A stretch of DNA of 64,000 nt from Anisodus tanguticus (taxonomy: Eukaryota > Streptophyta > Magnoliopsida > Solanales > Solanaceae), in contig CM067552.1 of the NCBI GenBank assembly GCA_034509755.1, positions 17,400,048 to 17,464,047 of the forward strand, given 5' to 3'. Numbering within the stretch: position 1 is the first letter of the stretch; the number at the start of each line of letters is the position of its first letter. The notes under the pieces were generated by a model, which saw nothing but the letters and a program-made list of their open reading frames with translations, was not told the DNA's origin and did no database searches. The translations under genes were made by a program, and so were the position numbers. Of the stretch, positions 43,977-56,106 are shown in pieces.

Positions 43977-44797
43977 TAGGGATGGCAACGGATCGGATCT
44001 GGACCGGATCCTACTAGATCCAGATCTAGATCCGTTTTTCATACATAGATCCAGATCCAAATCCAGATTCATCGGGTCCATAAAAATCAGATCCAAATCC
44101 GGATCCATCGGGTCCACGGATCAGATCTGGATCCATATGTAAAAAAATTTGTCTTGCTAAGAATGTAACCTTGCTAAGATTTTTTTTTTAAACTGACAAA
44201 CGATTTTTACTTAGCTAACAATTTACTGTGTTTCAATTTTGAAATGTTCATATGAGATATTTTGTTCGTTGTCTCGTTTTGATCGTGAGCTATTAATTGA
44301 AAATGTTGGATATTGACAATAGTTGTGAAAAATGATAACTAGTATTTCCACAATGCAGAACTTGCATGTGCTTGGAATCTTCACAAATGAAGTGATATAA
44401 TTTTAACTAGTCTATGGAGATGTTAGTCATTCACTAATATAACGTTGATTTTATTATCGAACTTACCTCTTTATTTTTTGGTTTTTGAGTTAACGCGTGG
44501 ATAAATTAAACTTGTTTTGAGAATTAAACTTGCAAGGATGTGCTTATCAATTTTAAGAAAATACTTAAAAAATTACATTCTGGGTTATGAATATATTTAA
44601 TAAAAAACGGATCCATGAATCGGATCTGGACCGGATACAGATCTCAAATACAAGATCCAGATCCAGATCCGATCCGGCAGAAACGGATCCGGGTCCGATC
44701 CGGATCCGTCGGGTCCAAATTTTGAAGATCCATATCCTATAAAACGGATATGGATCCATCGGATCCGGACCGGGTCCAGAATCCACTGTCATCTCTA
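43977..44797. mobile_element. hAT-type MITE with terminal GGATCC arrays
   Basis: The ends are TAGGGATGGCAACGGATC on the left and, on the opposite strand, TAGAGATGACAGTGGATT on the right, flanked by a perfect 8-bp duplication. About 165 bases at the left and 190 at the right are filled with GGATCC, AGATCC and CGGGTCC words in inverted arrangement. The central 450 bases are AT-rich and unique, without transposase. It must be mobilised by a hAT transposase from elsewhere. The frames at 43900-44142 and 44565-44792 (Asp/Pro/Ser-rich) are artefacts of the array. Confidence 0.92.
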
Positions 44798-44805
44798 CTC
44801 GTAAC

Positions 44806-45175
44806 TACCATTGGCCCTGCGAAAAAGCAAAACTAACTCTGAAAAATCTCTCCAAAAATTTAATTATTTTTCCTCTTTGGATGTCATTTATTTTCCTCAA
44901 AATGAAGACAATTTATAGTTTTACTTATTCACCAGCCTACGATTTGCAGTACAAAATAGTAGTACAGATTTACAATCAAGTTTGTTTTTAAAATTAAACT
45001 CTTCTCCTCGTCATTTTCCCTATACCAACAACTCAAAACTTGGTTATTTCATTGTAAACACACTTGGCACTTTGAACAAAGCAATTTAATCACCAAACAA
45101 GTGAACAACCACAGAGTAGAAAGGAAGGGGAACAAAAAGGTCCATGAATAATTTTAAAAGCAACGAAGAAAAAAT
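44806..45175. other. No gene recognised
   Basis: AT-rich spacer between the hAT MITE and the Copia LTR. Confidence 0.5.
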
Positions 45176-46000
45176 TGTTGGTAAAAATCGGGGTAAAGTG
45201 TATTCGAAAGGTTAAACAAAAGAAATGCTGAGTCGAGAGATGACTCTCTGTTTTTAAGACAAAATTGTCTCGTATAAATGCTTTTACGATATTGGGCAAT
45301 AGTCTTCCAAGATAAAATAACAACTAATCAACTGTACAAAGCAAATACAGTTGATTCCAGCGAAGAACATGAATAAGAACAGATTGCTGAAGAAAGAGAG
45401 CAGAAAAGTGTTTTCTGCTTTCTGTATTTTCGTTTTTTGTTTTGTATGTTCTGGATGATGAACAGAACAGAAAAGAAAAGTTTTGAGTAATTGTGTTCTT
45501 CGTTCCCTGTTTCATGCTTTCTCTCCTCCCATTTTTTCGAATTGAACAAAAACATTCAATTTCAGGGATCAAAATGTAAATAGTTAATATTTCAGGGACC
45601 AAAAAGAAAGTTCCCCAAGAGCCCACAGCCCACAGCCCGTGACCCGAACCCGACGGGCGGGCGGCGACGGCGCGCGTGTGGGGCTTAGCCTCTAACCCAA
45701 GCTCACCTAGGTCCTCTCCCTTCTAAACACATGGGTTACCCCTTAGGGTCTCAAACCCTTACTCAAACTTAGAGTTTATATATTGCATAAACTCTCCATC
45801 TTTTACCAATGAGGGAGATTTGTTTACCAATATCTCTTTCATTTCTTAACGAAATTTGACGATACTTGGCACTAAGATTATCTACTCACTTAGTAGATTA
45901 GGCATGTGTGAAGAAATGATGTCTCCGACATGCGGGGCCCACGTGTTTAAGTCATTAAAGATGGGATAAAATCAATCCCACATTTAGTAAATTTCCAACA
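45176..46000 (-). repeat. 3' LTR of a partial Copia element
   Basis: The LTR is bounded by TGTTGG (45176) and CCAACA (46000), the inverted ends normal for Copia. A GC-rich patch (45625-45690) and a stress-type T/C-rich segment lie inside. Orientation is minus, because the RNase H fragment and purine tract lie to its right. The frames at 45090-45626 on the minus strand are LTR shadows. A second LTR is not in the window. Confidence 0.8.
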
Positions 46001-46545
46001 ATCCCCTCTTGAAAGACAATTGGTGCACACAGGGTACCAAAGTTCAGCAATCTTTCAGTGGAAATATATTGCATCAGGAAAGGTAGCTTTCGGCTGTGAA
46101 CCTTCCTTAGTCGATTACCATCGGATAGTGTTTAGTGTAAACCAAGACAATGATATCAACACAATAACTCTCCTTATTCATTTCTTCTTATTGTTTAGTC
46201 CGTTGTGGCCATGGACAACGCTTGGATTCTTAAGTGCGTACATTTGAAGCGGCCTATCTTCGCACTTAAATAGGTGATCTCCTATAAGGTATATTGCTCT
46301 ACCCCACTCGCAAGTGTTAGGAATCATTAAAAGTTTCAGAAACTTATCCTTTACCCATTATGCAGGTAGCACTTAATGTCTATCGCGAGAACGACTTTGG
46401 AGTTATCTTTCTTTAAAGAATGATAATCTGAAGTGCTCTTACTTCAAGTGAAGCGCTAAACTGAACCTCTATAGTTTAGTTTTCCCATTGAACCAAATTC
46501 ATGGGATCTCCAGTCGGTAAGGTTGGGTTACCACCATAAAGATGC
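46001..46545 (-). other. 3' untranslated region and polypurine tract of the partial Copia element
   Basis: Directly right of the LTR the minus strand reads CTTTCAAGAGGGGAT (46001-46015), a purine tract abutting the LTR start. The remainder up to the RNase H stop is non-coding. Confidence 0.7.
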
Positions 46546-47035
46546 TTATTGTTTGGGTTTTAAGTCCATTCCCCTAGACAGGCAGAATATTTGATCTTTG
46601 GGTAGGCCTTTAGTTAAAGGATCCGCTAAGTTATCCTTTGATTTGACGTAATCAATGGAAATGACACACATAGTGATCAACTGCATAACGGTCTTATTCC
46701 TCCGACAAATATGTCTAGACTTGCCGTTGTACATATTACTTTGTGACCTTCCCAAAGCCGATTGGCTGTCACATTGAATCATCACCGAAGGCACGGGTTT
46801 ATCCCAGCAAGGGATATCCTCTAAGAAGTCGTGAAGTCATTCTGCTTCTTCTCTTGCTTTGTCCAAAGCGATAAAACTTCAATTCCATCGTGGATCGGGC
46901 GATGCAAGTTTGCTTAAAGGATTTTCAAGACATTGCCCCACCGCCAATTGTAAGAACATACCCACTGGTGGATTTGGTGTTCTTTATGTCTGAGTCTGAT
47001 ATCCGGTTAATGAAGGACAGAAGGTAAGTAACATT
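46546..47035 (-). pseudogene. Copia RNase H end, truncated
   Basis: On the minus strand the C-terminal RNase H of a Copia polyprotein is readable. From right to left: broken frame with SGYV- and FKQT-like words (about 46985-46900), ALDKAREEAEWLHDFLEDIP (about 46870-46810), then the open frame 46794-46546 with VMIQCDSQSALGRSQS, YNGKSRHI and the conserved SIDYVKSKDNLADPLTKGL. The codon chain is broken by frame changes and stops near 46840-46930. Reverse transcriptase, integrase and gag are missing: the homology stops near 47035, giving only the 3' end of the element. RNase H would remove template RNA during reverse transcription. Confidence 0.87.
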
Positions 47036-49169
47036 AATTGTTTTCCAAAAAAAACAACACTAATTGGTACAAAAGAATTCTAAATCAAAACTGAATCTTA
47101 AATTTGAAAAAACAATTATTTTATGGTTAGAGTTTTTAGATCCATGTAATAATTTCTGATGATCTTCAACAGAAGCTATTACACCATGAAACTAAATTAT
47201 ATCCTATACTATTATAGCATGCAAGGAGTATTTTGTGAAGCCTACGTACAATTAATTTTTTAGGTACACAGCACAGAATGATGGAATTGTGTAGGAAACA
47301 CGTACATTGACATATAATGATAAGAAATAGAGCAACGAAATTCATTAAAATAACATAAGAGCAGTTAAAAATAAAATTATAAAAACACTTCAAAGCAATA
47401 AACTTACACTGAAACTATTCACTGTACATTGAAGGTGTTACAAACATTAATATGTTTGAAGTAGATACACTACTGAATACAAAGACATTAAATTTTGCTA
47501 CTGTAATGGCCCTGAATTGGAATTATTCAAATGGAATTAGTAAGACATTAGAAAGTTTATTATTAGTCATATTCAAAGTCCTAATATCAAATAAATTCTT
47601 AAATATTTAGCATCTTATAAAACATGACATTATCCAAAAAGAAAAAGGCGAACCTAGAATATCTGAAGCTTACAAATTGATTGAACTATTTTTCGATAAC
47701 CCAAAACATATCAAATTTCTAGATCATAAAGTATACAATATCCTGATACAAAAAATTAAACCAAGTGTAAAAAAGAATTTATGTTATTAAGGATAAAATT
47801 CCAAAGTTAGAAAACTCAAATTATATGTTATATATGGATAATTTCATAAGGTAGACTTGAAGTCATTCCAATTGTAAGCAAAAGTAGTCACCGTCTTTCT
47901 TCATTTATTCAATAGATGATATCACGTTTCAAACCTTCTCGAGGTGCCAGGATTGCAGCATGTACCGATGGAGTCATCCTTCGACGATTGGAGTTACAAT
48001 CTCAAATTGAAACTCTAGTTGCATTTATCCAATTAATCTCTATAACGGGTGATTTAAAAAAATACCACTTTGTGGTTTATAAATTAACATATTAATAGTT
48101 ATTTTTACAACATAATCGAACTACAAATTTTATCCAAAATACATACATCAAGAATCAAAATAATACAATTTCACAATCGAGAATAGAAAATTTACCGTAA
48201 TGCTATCTTCGAGTACCTTCAAAAACCCGATTATCTCTAAAGACTTATTTATAAGCATGAAACTTGTGAAATACAAAATTTAACAAAGACCGACAAAAAC
48301 TTGCACGAGGAACAATAACAAAAAGGGGTATGGTAGGGTAGAGATGACAACCTGAAATTTGCAGTGGAAGAAATTGAAATCGATAGTTTTGCCACTAAAT
48401 TGATATTTACATAATCAACTAATCAATATCGCGATTATTTGATCGAGGCCAACTTCCATAAAGCGATGATTCTAGTATTCACCTGACATAAAATTTATAA
48501 AGAATCAAGTCAGTCAATACTCATTATCCTGAAAACTAACAAATTGTATAAAAAAATATATAAATAAAGCAGGGCTCGATCACTGTAAAAAATAATAAAA
48601 ACCACTAAACCTATAGGAATAAAAAAAATAGAATCAAATTTAAAGTTGCTTATGGAAAATCATCATTTGGATATCTTAATTTTTATATCCTTTAATTCAT
48701 GTGAAAACCTAATGTTCTAAGAGACATAATTCGTTACTCGTCGGCAAATATAATAGGAGAAAACCTAGTACTCTATTTGTCACAAACAATATCTATTTCA
48801 AATTCCTAAATATTAGGACTTTCTACATAATTTTAGTAAGAAATACCAATTAAATAATAATTTGATGAAAATAGTAAATGACAATTTTGTCTATTGTAGT
48901 GTCTTTTAATGAAGAACAAAAAGTTCAATCAATATTTTAAGGCCTTTCGTGCTTTTAATATAATATATATTAGTTGTTCAACATCTGAAATTTATATTAA
49001 TTCATTTATTAGCGTTTAAAAACTATTCTAACTCTTGAGACGTAGGCATAGGTTTTACTCTGTTTTGATTTCTCGAAAACTATTTGTTCTTCAAAATATT
49101 TATCACTTATATGGGTGAAATACTTTTTGATAAAAAAATTCTGAAGAACTGTTGTGTCAATTTGCAATT
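47036..49169. other. Two kilobases of AT-rich sequence, no gene recognised
   Basis: No supported frame, RNA gene or repeat border was found. The frame at 47166-47393 (minus) is a hydrophobic chance ORF. This is the longest stretch in the window without an assigned element, apart from short AT tracts. Confidence 0.55.
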
Positions 49170-49357
49170 TTTTTTTCATTTTTCATTCGGTGTCTGGTAT
49201 CCGCATTGGAGCACGATTAATCCGAATTCGCATCGCATAGGGCTCATTTGGGGGAAGCGCTCTCTACCAAGGATTTTTCCATACTATGAGACTTGAACCC
49301 GAGACCTCGGATCTCTGGTTAAGGGATGAACAGCCCCATCCGCTGCACCACATCATT
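49170..49357 (-). mobile_element. SINE, tRNA-headed
   Basis: On the minus strand: GATGTGGTGCAGCGGATGGG (A-box region), CATCCCTTAACCAGAG, B-box-like GGGTTCAAGTC, GAGAGCGCTTCCCCC, and the end GATACCAGACACCGAATG followed by an A-rich tail. It is the copy closest to a functional promoter, since GGGTTCAAGTC is near the B-box consensus. Confidence 0.85.
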
Positions 49358-49492
49358 TGGTGGTATATTTTTGCAAAATCCTACTCATGCATTTTTCCGA
49401 AGAAAAACAAGATTTGCTTTAAAAAGCTCCCTCCTCTCCTATTTTATATGTACTTTTATCCTAAAAAGAATAATATTTTCTTTTCATTTTGA

Positions 49493-49537
49493 AAACGGAA
49501 AAGCGTCAAAATGCCCTTAACATATTAGAAATGGTTC
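49493..49537. repeat. Target sequence of the Tekay-like insertion, left piece (Mutator-TIR-like)
   Basis: CGGAAAAGCGTCAAAATGCC resembles the GGAAAAGGGTCAAATTTGCC end of Mutator MITEs. Joined across the inserted element it continues as AAAAATGCTCTTC (56112), so an older Mutator-like terminal repeat was probably the insertion site. Its other end was not located. Confidence 0.45.
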
Positions 49538-50570
49538 TTTCACGACCCCTTTTCAGGAGTCGTGGTGGCACGTACATAATCTCATCACGTAGGCGAATCA
49601 CTCCCAAATCATTGACATGATATGATACAAGTAAAAGCGGAAGATAACGAAATACTACATCAGTTGTCTCATACAATAAATGTGAAATAAGTAATAAGTC
49701 TGAAACATCAACAAATACCTCCAAAGATCTAGTCTGTAGATACAAGAGCACTAATATAATATTAAAAAGTCTGAAAAAGTAGGCACGCATGCCAAAACTG
49801 TACACAGAGTCTGAATATGTCTCTCGAATACGAGCAAAAGACAGTAAATAGTGAAAGAGTATCCAAGTGTATGCTGGAGATAACATCCTCACCCTGAATG
49901 CCTGGACTCAACATACGAACTCTCAGCCACACGGTGCTATGGAGGTGAAAGGTACTGAATCTGCATCCAAAAAAATACAGCAAGTGTAGCATGAGTACAC
50001 AACGTACCCCCGTAGACATCATAGGCCGACAATGACGGAAGTATATAATCAGAGATAAATACCAAGTTGACACCAAATAATCCTACGCTAGCATTTCAAT
50101 GACCAGGTATATCACACAATCACCAAGATGTTCATAAAGTCCACGACATCTCAAATATTAAGTAGCAAGAATAATCCCTTTCAAGTTCACAATTCGACCA
50201 AGTTACTCAATATCACCCAATGGCAATTTCCATTCACAATTTATCGAGGCATAAGAATGTATGATATGAATGCAATACATATGCAATGTACATTTCTCAA
50301 CCTGGTATACAGTACGTCAAGATTTTATTTTGATTCGTACACCCATGGGAGACCCGCAAAGTCCACATACTGCTCCTAGAGCCCATGACTCATTTGTCGA
50401 GTCTCAATCATGTTGCAAGCGTGCAACTCCGCTCCCCGCGTATCAATATCATCTCAAGTTAAATAATCTCATATTACTCTTACCTTTTCGGTCTCTTGGA
50501 CCACAACATATCCATACCACTCTCACATCAAGTCACAGAACCATGAGTGTATAAATGCAATGACAATAGA
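49538..50570 (-). repeat. 3' LTR, terminal third only
   Basis: Aligns with 53291 to about 54350. Both start TTTCA.GA.CCCTTTTCAGG; ends diverge after CAATGACAATA. Divergence is several percent, by eye. Frames at 49506-50554 are shadows of the LTR. Confidence 0.85.
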
Positions 50571-50594
50571 AGGCAAGAACCATGAGTTTTTGGT
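50571..50594. other. Deletion junction with filler DNA
   Basis: Between LTR and reverse-transcriptase sequence lie about 24 bases that belong to neither. ATGAGTTTTTGGT (50582-50594) is the exact inverse of ACCAAAAACTCAT (50611-50623) just inside pol, and AGAACCATGAGT (50576-50587) repeats 50537-50548 in the LTR. The scar therefore looks like templated filler from two sides. Confidence 0.75.
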
Positions 50595-51540
50595 AAGCCC
50601 AAATGACATCACCAAAAACTCATAATATCCATAACGAGTTTGAAAAGTCATCTTGGGCACATCCTCGGCCCGGATCTTCAGCTGGTGATACCCGGACCTT
50701 AAGTCAATCTTCCAAAACATAGAGGCACCCTAAAGCTTGTCGAACAGGTCATCAATACGCGGAATCAGATACTTGTTTCTGATAGTGACCTTGTTCAATT
50801 ATCTGTAATCAATGCACATATACATAGTGCCATCCTTCTTCTTCACAAATAAGATAGGAGCACCATATGGAGATACACTCGGTTGAATGAAGGCCTTACT
50901 CAACAAATCCTAAAACTGCTCCTTCAACTCTCTCTCAACTATGATAGAGCCATACGGTACGGAGAAATAGAAATAGGTCGAGTACCCAGCTCAAGATCTA
51001 TATAGAAGTCAATATCTCTGTCTGGCGGTATACCCGGTAAATATGAAGGAAAGACCTCCGCAAGCTCACTAACTACAGAAACATAATCAAGGGAAGGGGA
51101 CTCCGAACTAGTATCCTGAATATGCGCAAGATAAGACAAACAACCCCGACCCACTAACTTCTTAGCCTGAATATAAGAAATCACTTTTCTAGGAGCAAGG
51201 CTGGGATCGCCTCTCCACTCTAACCTCAGAAGACTAGGAATAGCTAGCGTGACCGCCTTAGAATAACAGTCCATAATCGCATGATATGGTGACAGCCAAT
51301 CCATCTCTAGTATAACATCGATATCCAACATATCTAAGATAACCAGATCTACCCAAGTGTCATAACCCATGAAAGTAACTAAACACATGTGATATACACT
51401 ATCAATAATCATAGAATCACCGACTAGTGTAGACACACAAATAGGAATATCAAGTATATCACACCATATCTCCAATTTAGTAGAAAAGTAGGCAGATACA
51501 TAAGAGAAAGTAAACCCTGGATCAAATAACACAATAGCAG
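50595..51540 (-). pseudogene. pol: Tekay-like protease and start of reverse transcriptase
   Basis: The protease region reads VLFDPGFTFSYVSAYF (about 51535-51490); the family normally has DPGSTFSYVS, so a catalytic-loop Ser has changed to Phe. It runs on through EMDWLSPYHAIMDC (about 51310) to a long open frame ending at 50939 (ELAEVFPSYLPGIPPDRDIDF). Reverse transcriptase follows with stops: CIDYR and LNKVTIRNKYLIPRIDDLF (about 50805-50745), a TAG, then MFWKIDLRSGYHQLKIRAEDV (50720) and YEFLVMSFGLT, where the sequence stops at the deletion. The catalytic YVDD region and all later domains are missing. Confidence 0.88.
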
Positions 51541-53100
51541 CTCGATGATCGACTGAGATGATACTAGGGAATACATAGAAATGAGTGTGCCCTATCTCAG
51601 ACTGAGTACCTTGCTGGCCACCTCGGCTTAAATGAGCTCCACCTATCTCTATCTAGGATCCACCATGATCAGACTGATGGCCAATACAGCCTGACTGAGA
51701 TCCTCTCCGACTAGTCTGACTACCATCTCTAGACGTTTGTGCTGGGGTCCTAGGTGCATGAGAGCCACCCAAACACTGCCTAGGGAAATCTCGCCTGAAT
51801 TTCCCAACCTCTCCACAAGTATAACAAGCTCTGGCCGTTGAGGGCTATTTAATAGAGATAGAAGAAAATACGCTATCATAGTCTGAATGCCAAGACTGAT
51901 AATCCATCGATGATTGACCCCTACTACGTCTATCAGTAATCTAAAGAGCTTCCTAAACTAGTCGACTAGGCTGCGACTGATGATGTCTTCCCTAATAACC
52001 ATATCCATGGGAAGTAGAACCACTGAACTATCCATAGCACCTAGCCCTCTTGTCGGGCTCATATCTGGGAAACTTGCCCCTCATATTCTCTACCATCCTA
52101 GCATGCTTGGCAACGATCTCAAAAGAAGCTCCAAAAGCCACCAACTACAGTGTAGAAAATAGGAGTGGAATAGTCAACCCTCTGACAAAACATCTCACTC
52201 GCTCCACCTCAGTAGGAAGCAACGGCGTTGTATAGCGCGATATGGCATGGAAGTGAGTCTCACATTGTTCCACTTAAAAACTCTTCTGATCAATCTTCTA
52301 AAACTTATCTCGCTTTCTCAAATACAAGCTCAAAGGTATATACTTCTCAAGAAACACTCTGTAGAACCAAACCCAAGATAATATAGGTGTCCCTATGGGA
52401 AAACAATCAACATATGCCCTCCACCACTGCTTTGCATCACCCCTAAGCTGAAGGGACATAAAACTGACTCCATGAGTCTCAACAATACCAAGGGTATGTA
52501 ACCTCTCATGGATGCTCACTATAAACTCCTATGCGTCCTCTTCAAGCTAACCAAAAAACTCCGGAGGCTTCATGTTTGAAAAGTGCTACCAAATCTTCCG
52601 CTCATTACGGGTCATAGTTGTCCCACCGATAGGCCAATGACCGAACTCTGAAGTATGAACCTCATCTATAAGTGGTGCTTACATCGTCGCAGGCTGAATA
52701 CCAGTCGTACAAAACTTGGGGATCTGAGTCTTCCCCCTCTTATACGGATTTGAGAATCACCCAAAGTAGTAGGATGTGAGCATGTCTGAGCAAAATCATC
52801 GAGAACACTCAATAACCTGACCAGCGGGGCCTGAACGACTAGTGTAGCAATAAATCCAGATTGATCCTGGGATGGTCCCACCTTCTACTCTATCACATCA
52901 TCATGAGGCTCAATATAAGGCCCTGGGGACTCTGACCTAGCACGAGCCTGACCGGCTCTCTATGCTCCGCCCCTAGCTGGTGCTGCTGCTCTAGATCTAC
53001 CTCATACCCGAACGCATGCTCTGCCACATCCATGCACGGCCGGTGCCAAAGCTTGTACTTTCTCTCTCACCACATCAGCACGAGTCCTCACCGTTTGTGA
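51541..53100 (-). pseudogene. gag: Tekay-like gag, broken
   Basis: From the right: VRTRADVVREKVQALAP (about 53097) with an Arg/Gly/Ala-rich start containing stops, IEPHDDVIE (about 52910), then the frame 52881-52666. The capsid core is at 52519-52298 (IHERLHTLGIVET, SLQLRGDAKQWWRAY, FLEKYIPLSL). After stops it continues with AKHARMVENMRGKFP (about 52110) and a degraded zinc knuckle, ARACYTCGEVGKFRRDFPR (about 51830), where the His and last Cys are lost. The layout is that of Tekay/Del-type gag. Several stops and frame changes make it non-coding. Confidence 0.85.
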
Positions 53101-53273
53101 GAGAATAGAAACAAAGGTTAGATACCAATTTGATTCAACTTAGCACGAAAGGAATGAAGAAAGTGAAATTTCTTAAACGTCCCATAGCTTCCTAAAGATA
53201 AGTACTGATATCTCCGCATCGATCCGCAAGAATCTACTTGACATTTCTTTTGTATTTAAGATTATTTATCCTA

Positions 53274-53288
53274 GGGCGCTGATACTAA
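53274..53288 (-). promoter_or_regulatory. Decayed primer binding site (tRNA-Met type)
   Basis: On the minus strand TTAGTATCAGCGCCC lies two bases after the 5' LTR end. It matches most of the TGGTATCAGAGCC initiator-Met primer site with a few changes. Confidence 0.65.
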
Positions 53289-53290
53289 CT

Positions 53291-56106
53291 TTTCATGATC
53301 CCTTTTCAGGAGTCGTGGTGGCACCTACATAATCCCACCACGTAGGCGAACCACTCCCAAATCATGGACATGATATGACATAAGTAAAAGTGGAAGATAA
53401 CAAATTACTACATCAACTATCTCATACTATAAATGAGGAATAAGTAATAAGTCAGAAACATCAACAAATACCCCCAAAGATCTAGTCTGTAGATATAAGA
53501 GCACTAACATAATACGCACAAGTCTAAGAAAGTGGGCACGCGGCTAAAACTATAAACATAGTCTGAATATGTCTCTCGAATACAAACAAAAAATAGTAAA
53601 TAGTGAAAGAGTATCCAAGCGTATGCTGGAGATAACATCCTCACCCTAAATGCCTGGACTCAACACACGAACTCTCAGCCACGTGGTGTTGTGGAGGTGA
53701 AAGGTACTGAATCTACATAAAAAAGAATGCAATAAGTGTAGCATGAGTACACAATGTACCCCCGTAGAAATCATAGGCCGACAATGACAGTAGTACATAA
53801 TCAAAGATAAATACCAAGTTGACACTAAATAATCTTACGCTAGCATTTCAATGACCAGGTGTATCACATAATCACCAAGATGTTCATAAAATCCACGGTG
53901 TCTGAAATATCAAGTAGCAAGAATAATCCCTTTCAAGTTCATAATTTGACCAAGTTACTCAATATCACCCAATGACAATTTCTATTCACAGTTTATCAAG
54001 ATAAGGCATAAGAATGTATGATATGAATGCAATATATATGAAATGTACCTTTATCAATCTGATAAACAGTACATTAAAATTTTATTATGATCCTTACACC
54101 CATGGGAGACCCGCGAAGTCCATATACCGCTCCTAGCCAACCGAAATACCACACACGAATCTGACTAGAGCCCATGACTCATTTTTCAAGTCTCAATCAT
54201 GTTGCAGGCCTGCAAATCTGCTCCCCGTGTATCAATATCATATAAAGGGCCATAATCTCATATTACTCTTACATTTTCGGTCTCTTGGACCATAACATAT
54301 CCATATCACTCTCACATCAAGTCACAGAACCATGAGTGTATGAATGCAATGACAATACAAGGAAATATATCATGATATAATGAGATGCAATCAAGTATAG
54401 AGATGATATACACATGCTTTCAAGAATTCAACAACATATAAGAAAATCCAGTCAAATCAGGATATCAATCGAAAACATGTTTGATGTGTAACCAAACAAT
54501 AACGAACATGGCGATAAGACCACATAAGGTGAGGAGACCAAATAAACAGCAGTCGGAACTAACACTAGGTTGGTTCCCCAGACCCCATCCTCACAGTTCA
54601 ACACTGGTACCCACTCAACCGTTCATCACAATTGGTTGAGTGAGACCCCTAAACGCGCTCAATACCCCGCAATATATATAACTAACTATGTATTTCTATC
54701 GGATTCTCAAAAATCTAATTTGTAGCCTACCTCAAAGCCAAGCGGAAGCTCTACTAAATCAAGTATCGAATACGAACATTCCCTTCCTTCTTGCCTTGCG
54801 GTAATCGAAGTCTATTCACGTGTATTACATAGTTAATAATAAGAGTACAACACAACAAAAGCAAATCTTTAAATACCTATCCGGGCCCACGTCGCCAAGA
54901 ATTAAACTTTAATACACAAAATCCAAGATTACATACTAGACAGTCATATTCTTAAATTAATTGAAAATCTATTCACATTTGATCCCTCAATTGGACAATA
55001 ATCAAAAGTCCCAATTTGAAACCTTAGAAATTTCCTCCAACTGAAAACATGCTTCTATAACCAAATTAAGACATATAATATGACATTCTAACATAATTCA
55101 ATCCTAATTCATGATATTAAATCATTAAATCTATAAACCTCCATTAAAATCAACCATATAACTCATCTTCCCCAACTTACATAATATGCTAAACCACCAT
55201 TAAAATGACTTATAATCATAACTTAAATAATAAAAGTGAAAGAATCTATTACCTCAAGGTTGAAAATTCTTCTAGAGCTCTGAAAATATCCTTATGCGAT
55301 GCTGGTATCGAGATTAGCTATTTTGGGAATGAATTTTCTGACCTACGAGTATATATGGGACACTTGAACAGTGATCCGCCCCAACGGAATCGACTGTATT
55401 GGTGCGAACCCACTATAGCAAAAAAAGCATTCGCCCATAGTGGATGTCACTTGACACATCATACCTTGCCACAATGGACCCAACTCCACTGTGGAGGAAC
55501 TTTCCATTCCCCATATTCCGCCTCGGCGAACCAATCTTCTATCGCGGCGGACCCGCCAAAGCAGATGCTGATTTCGCTGTGGTGGACACCAGACACCAGT
55601 AGATGCAGAACAAAGCAAAACCTCCATCTAATACCTAAAATACTCCCGGGACCCTCTGGACACAAACCAAACATGCTCGTCCATAGTAAACAGTGCTACG
55701 AACTCGCCTGTACCCTCAAATTTCATAAATAACCGAGCTTGGGCATACTATTTTAAAGAATCGTTCGAGACAATACAAAAATTTTAACTTTACAAATAAA
55801 GGCATAAAATACATCTGATTGCCTCGGGAAGCGAACCAGTGACTCGATCAAGTCATAAATGACCCTCCGGAACCACCGGAAGTGATGGAATCTGAAAACG
55901 AACTCATCTAGCCAAAAGTCAACTTTGAGTCAGACTAACCAACTCTAAGTTTTCCAGACTTGGGCTTTTCATCCAAAACTCATAAAATGGACCTCAGGAT
56001 CCGTGTCATCCATCCACGCGCATCACAAATTCTACAACGAGTCTATAGGAAGGGTTAAACAAGTAAATAAGGGTCTTTAGCAAGAAATGACCAGGCGGTT
56101 GTTACA
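53291..56106 (-). repeat. 5' LTR of the Tekay-like element, 2.8 kb
   Basis: Read on the minus strand it starts TGTAACAACCGCCTGGTCA at 56106 and ends near 53291. A CpG-rich block sits at 55375-55580 with TCCGCC, CGGCGGACC and CCGCCTCGGCG words, at the position of the TGCGG/CCGCA block in the sister LTR at 20540. The plus-strand 175-codon frame (55205-55732) crosses this block and is not a gene. Confidence 0.87.

Larger units (their letters stand above)
49538..56106 (-). mobile_element. Tekay-like (chromovirus-type) Ty3 element with large internal deletion
   Basis: Minus-strand element with a full 5' LTR at 53291-56106, a decayed tRNA-Met primer site, gag, protease and the beginning of reverse transcriptase, then a deletion joined to the last 1033 bases of the 3' LTR (49538-50570). 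The target duplication is GGTTC on the left (49533-49537) and AGTTC on the right (56107-56111), one base changed. The rest of reverse transcriptase, RNase H, integrase and the front of the 3' LTR are lost. The LTR family matches the LTRs at 10685-12662 and 20021-23444. The chromovirus label is inferred from gag and LTR type; no chromodomain remains to confirm it. Confidence 0.85.

Noticed and set aside
43900..44142. Asp/Ser/Pro-rich frames in the GGATCC arrays (also 44565-44792)
   Set aside because: Artefacts of the hAT MITE terminal arrays; present on both strands.
45090..45626. Overlapping minus-strand frames of 75-100 codons
   Set aside because: They lie within the Copia LTR, which has defined TGTTGG/CCAACA ends, and have no domain.
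55205..55732. 175-codon plus-strand frame
   Set aside because: It lies antisense inside the Tekay-like LTR, crosses its CpG-rich block, has no domain, and overlaps equally long frames on the other strand.
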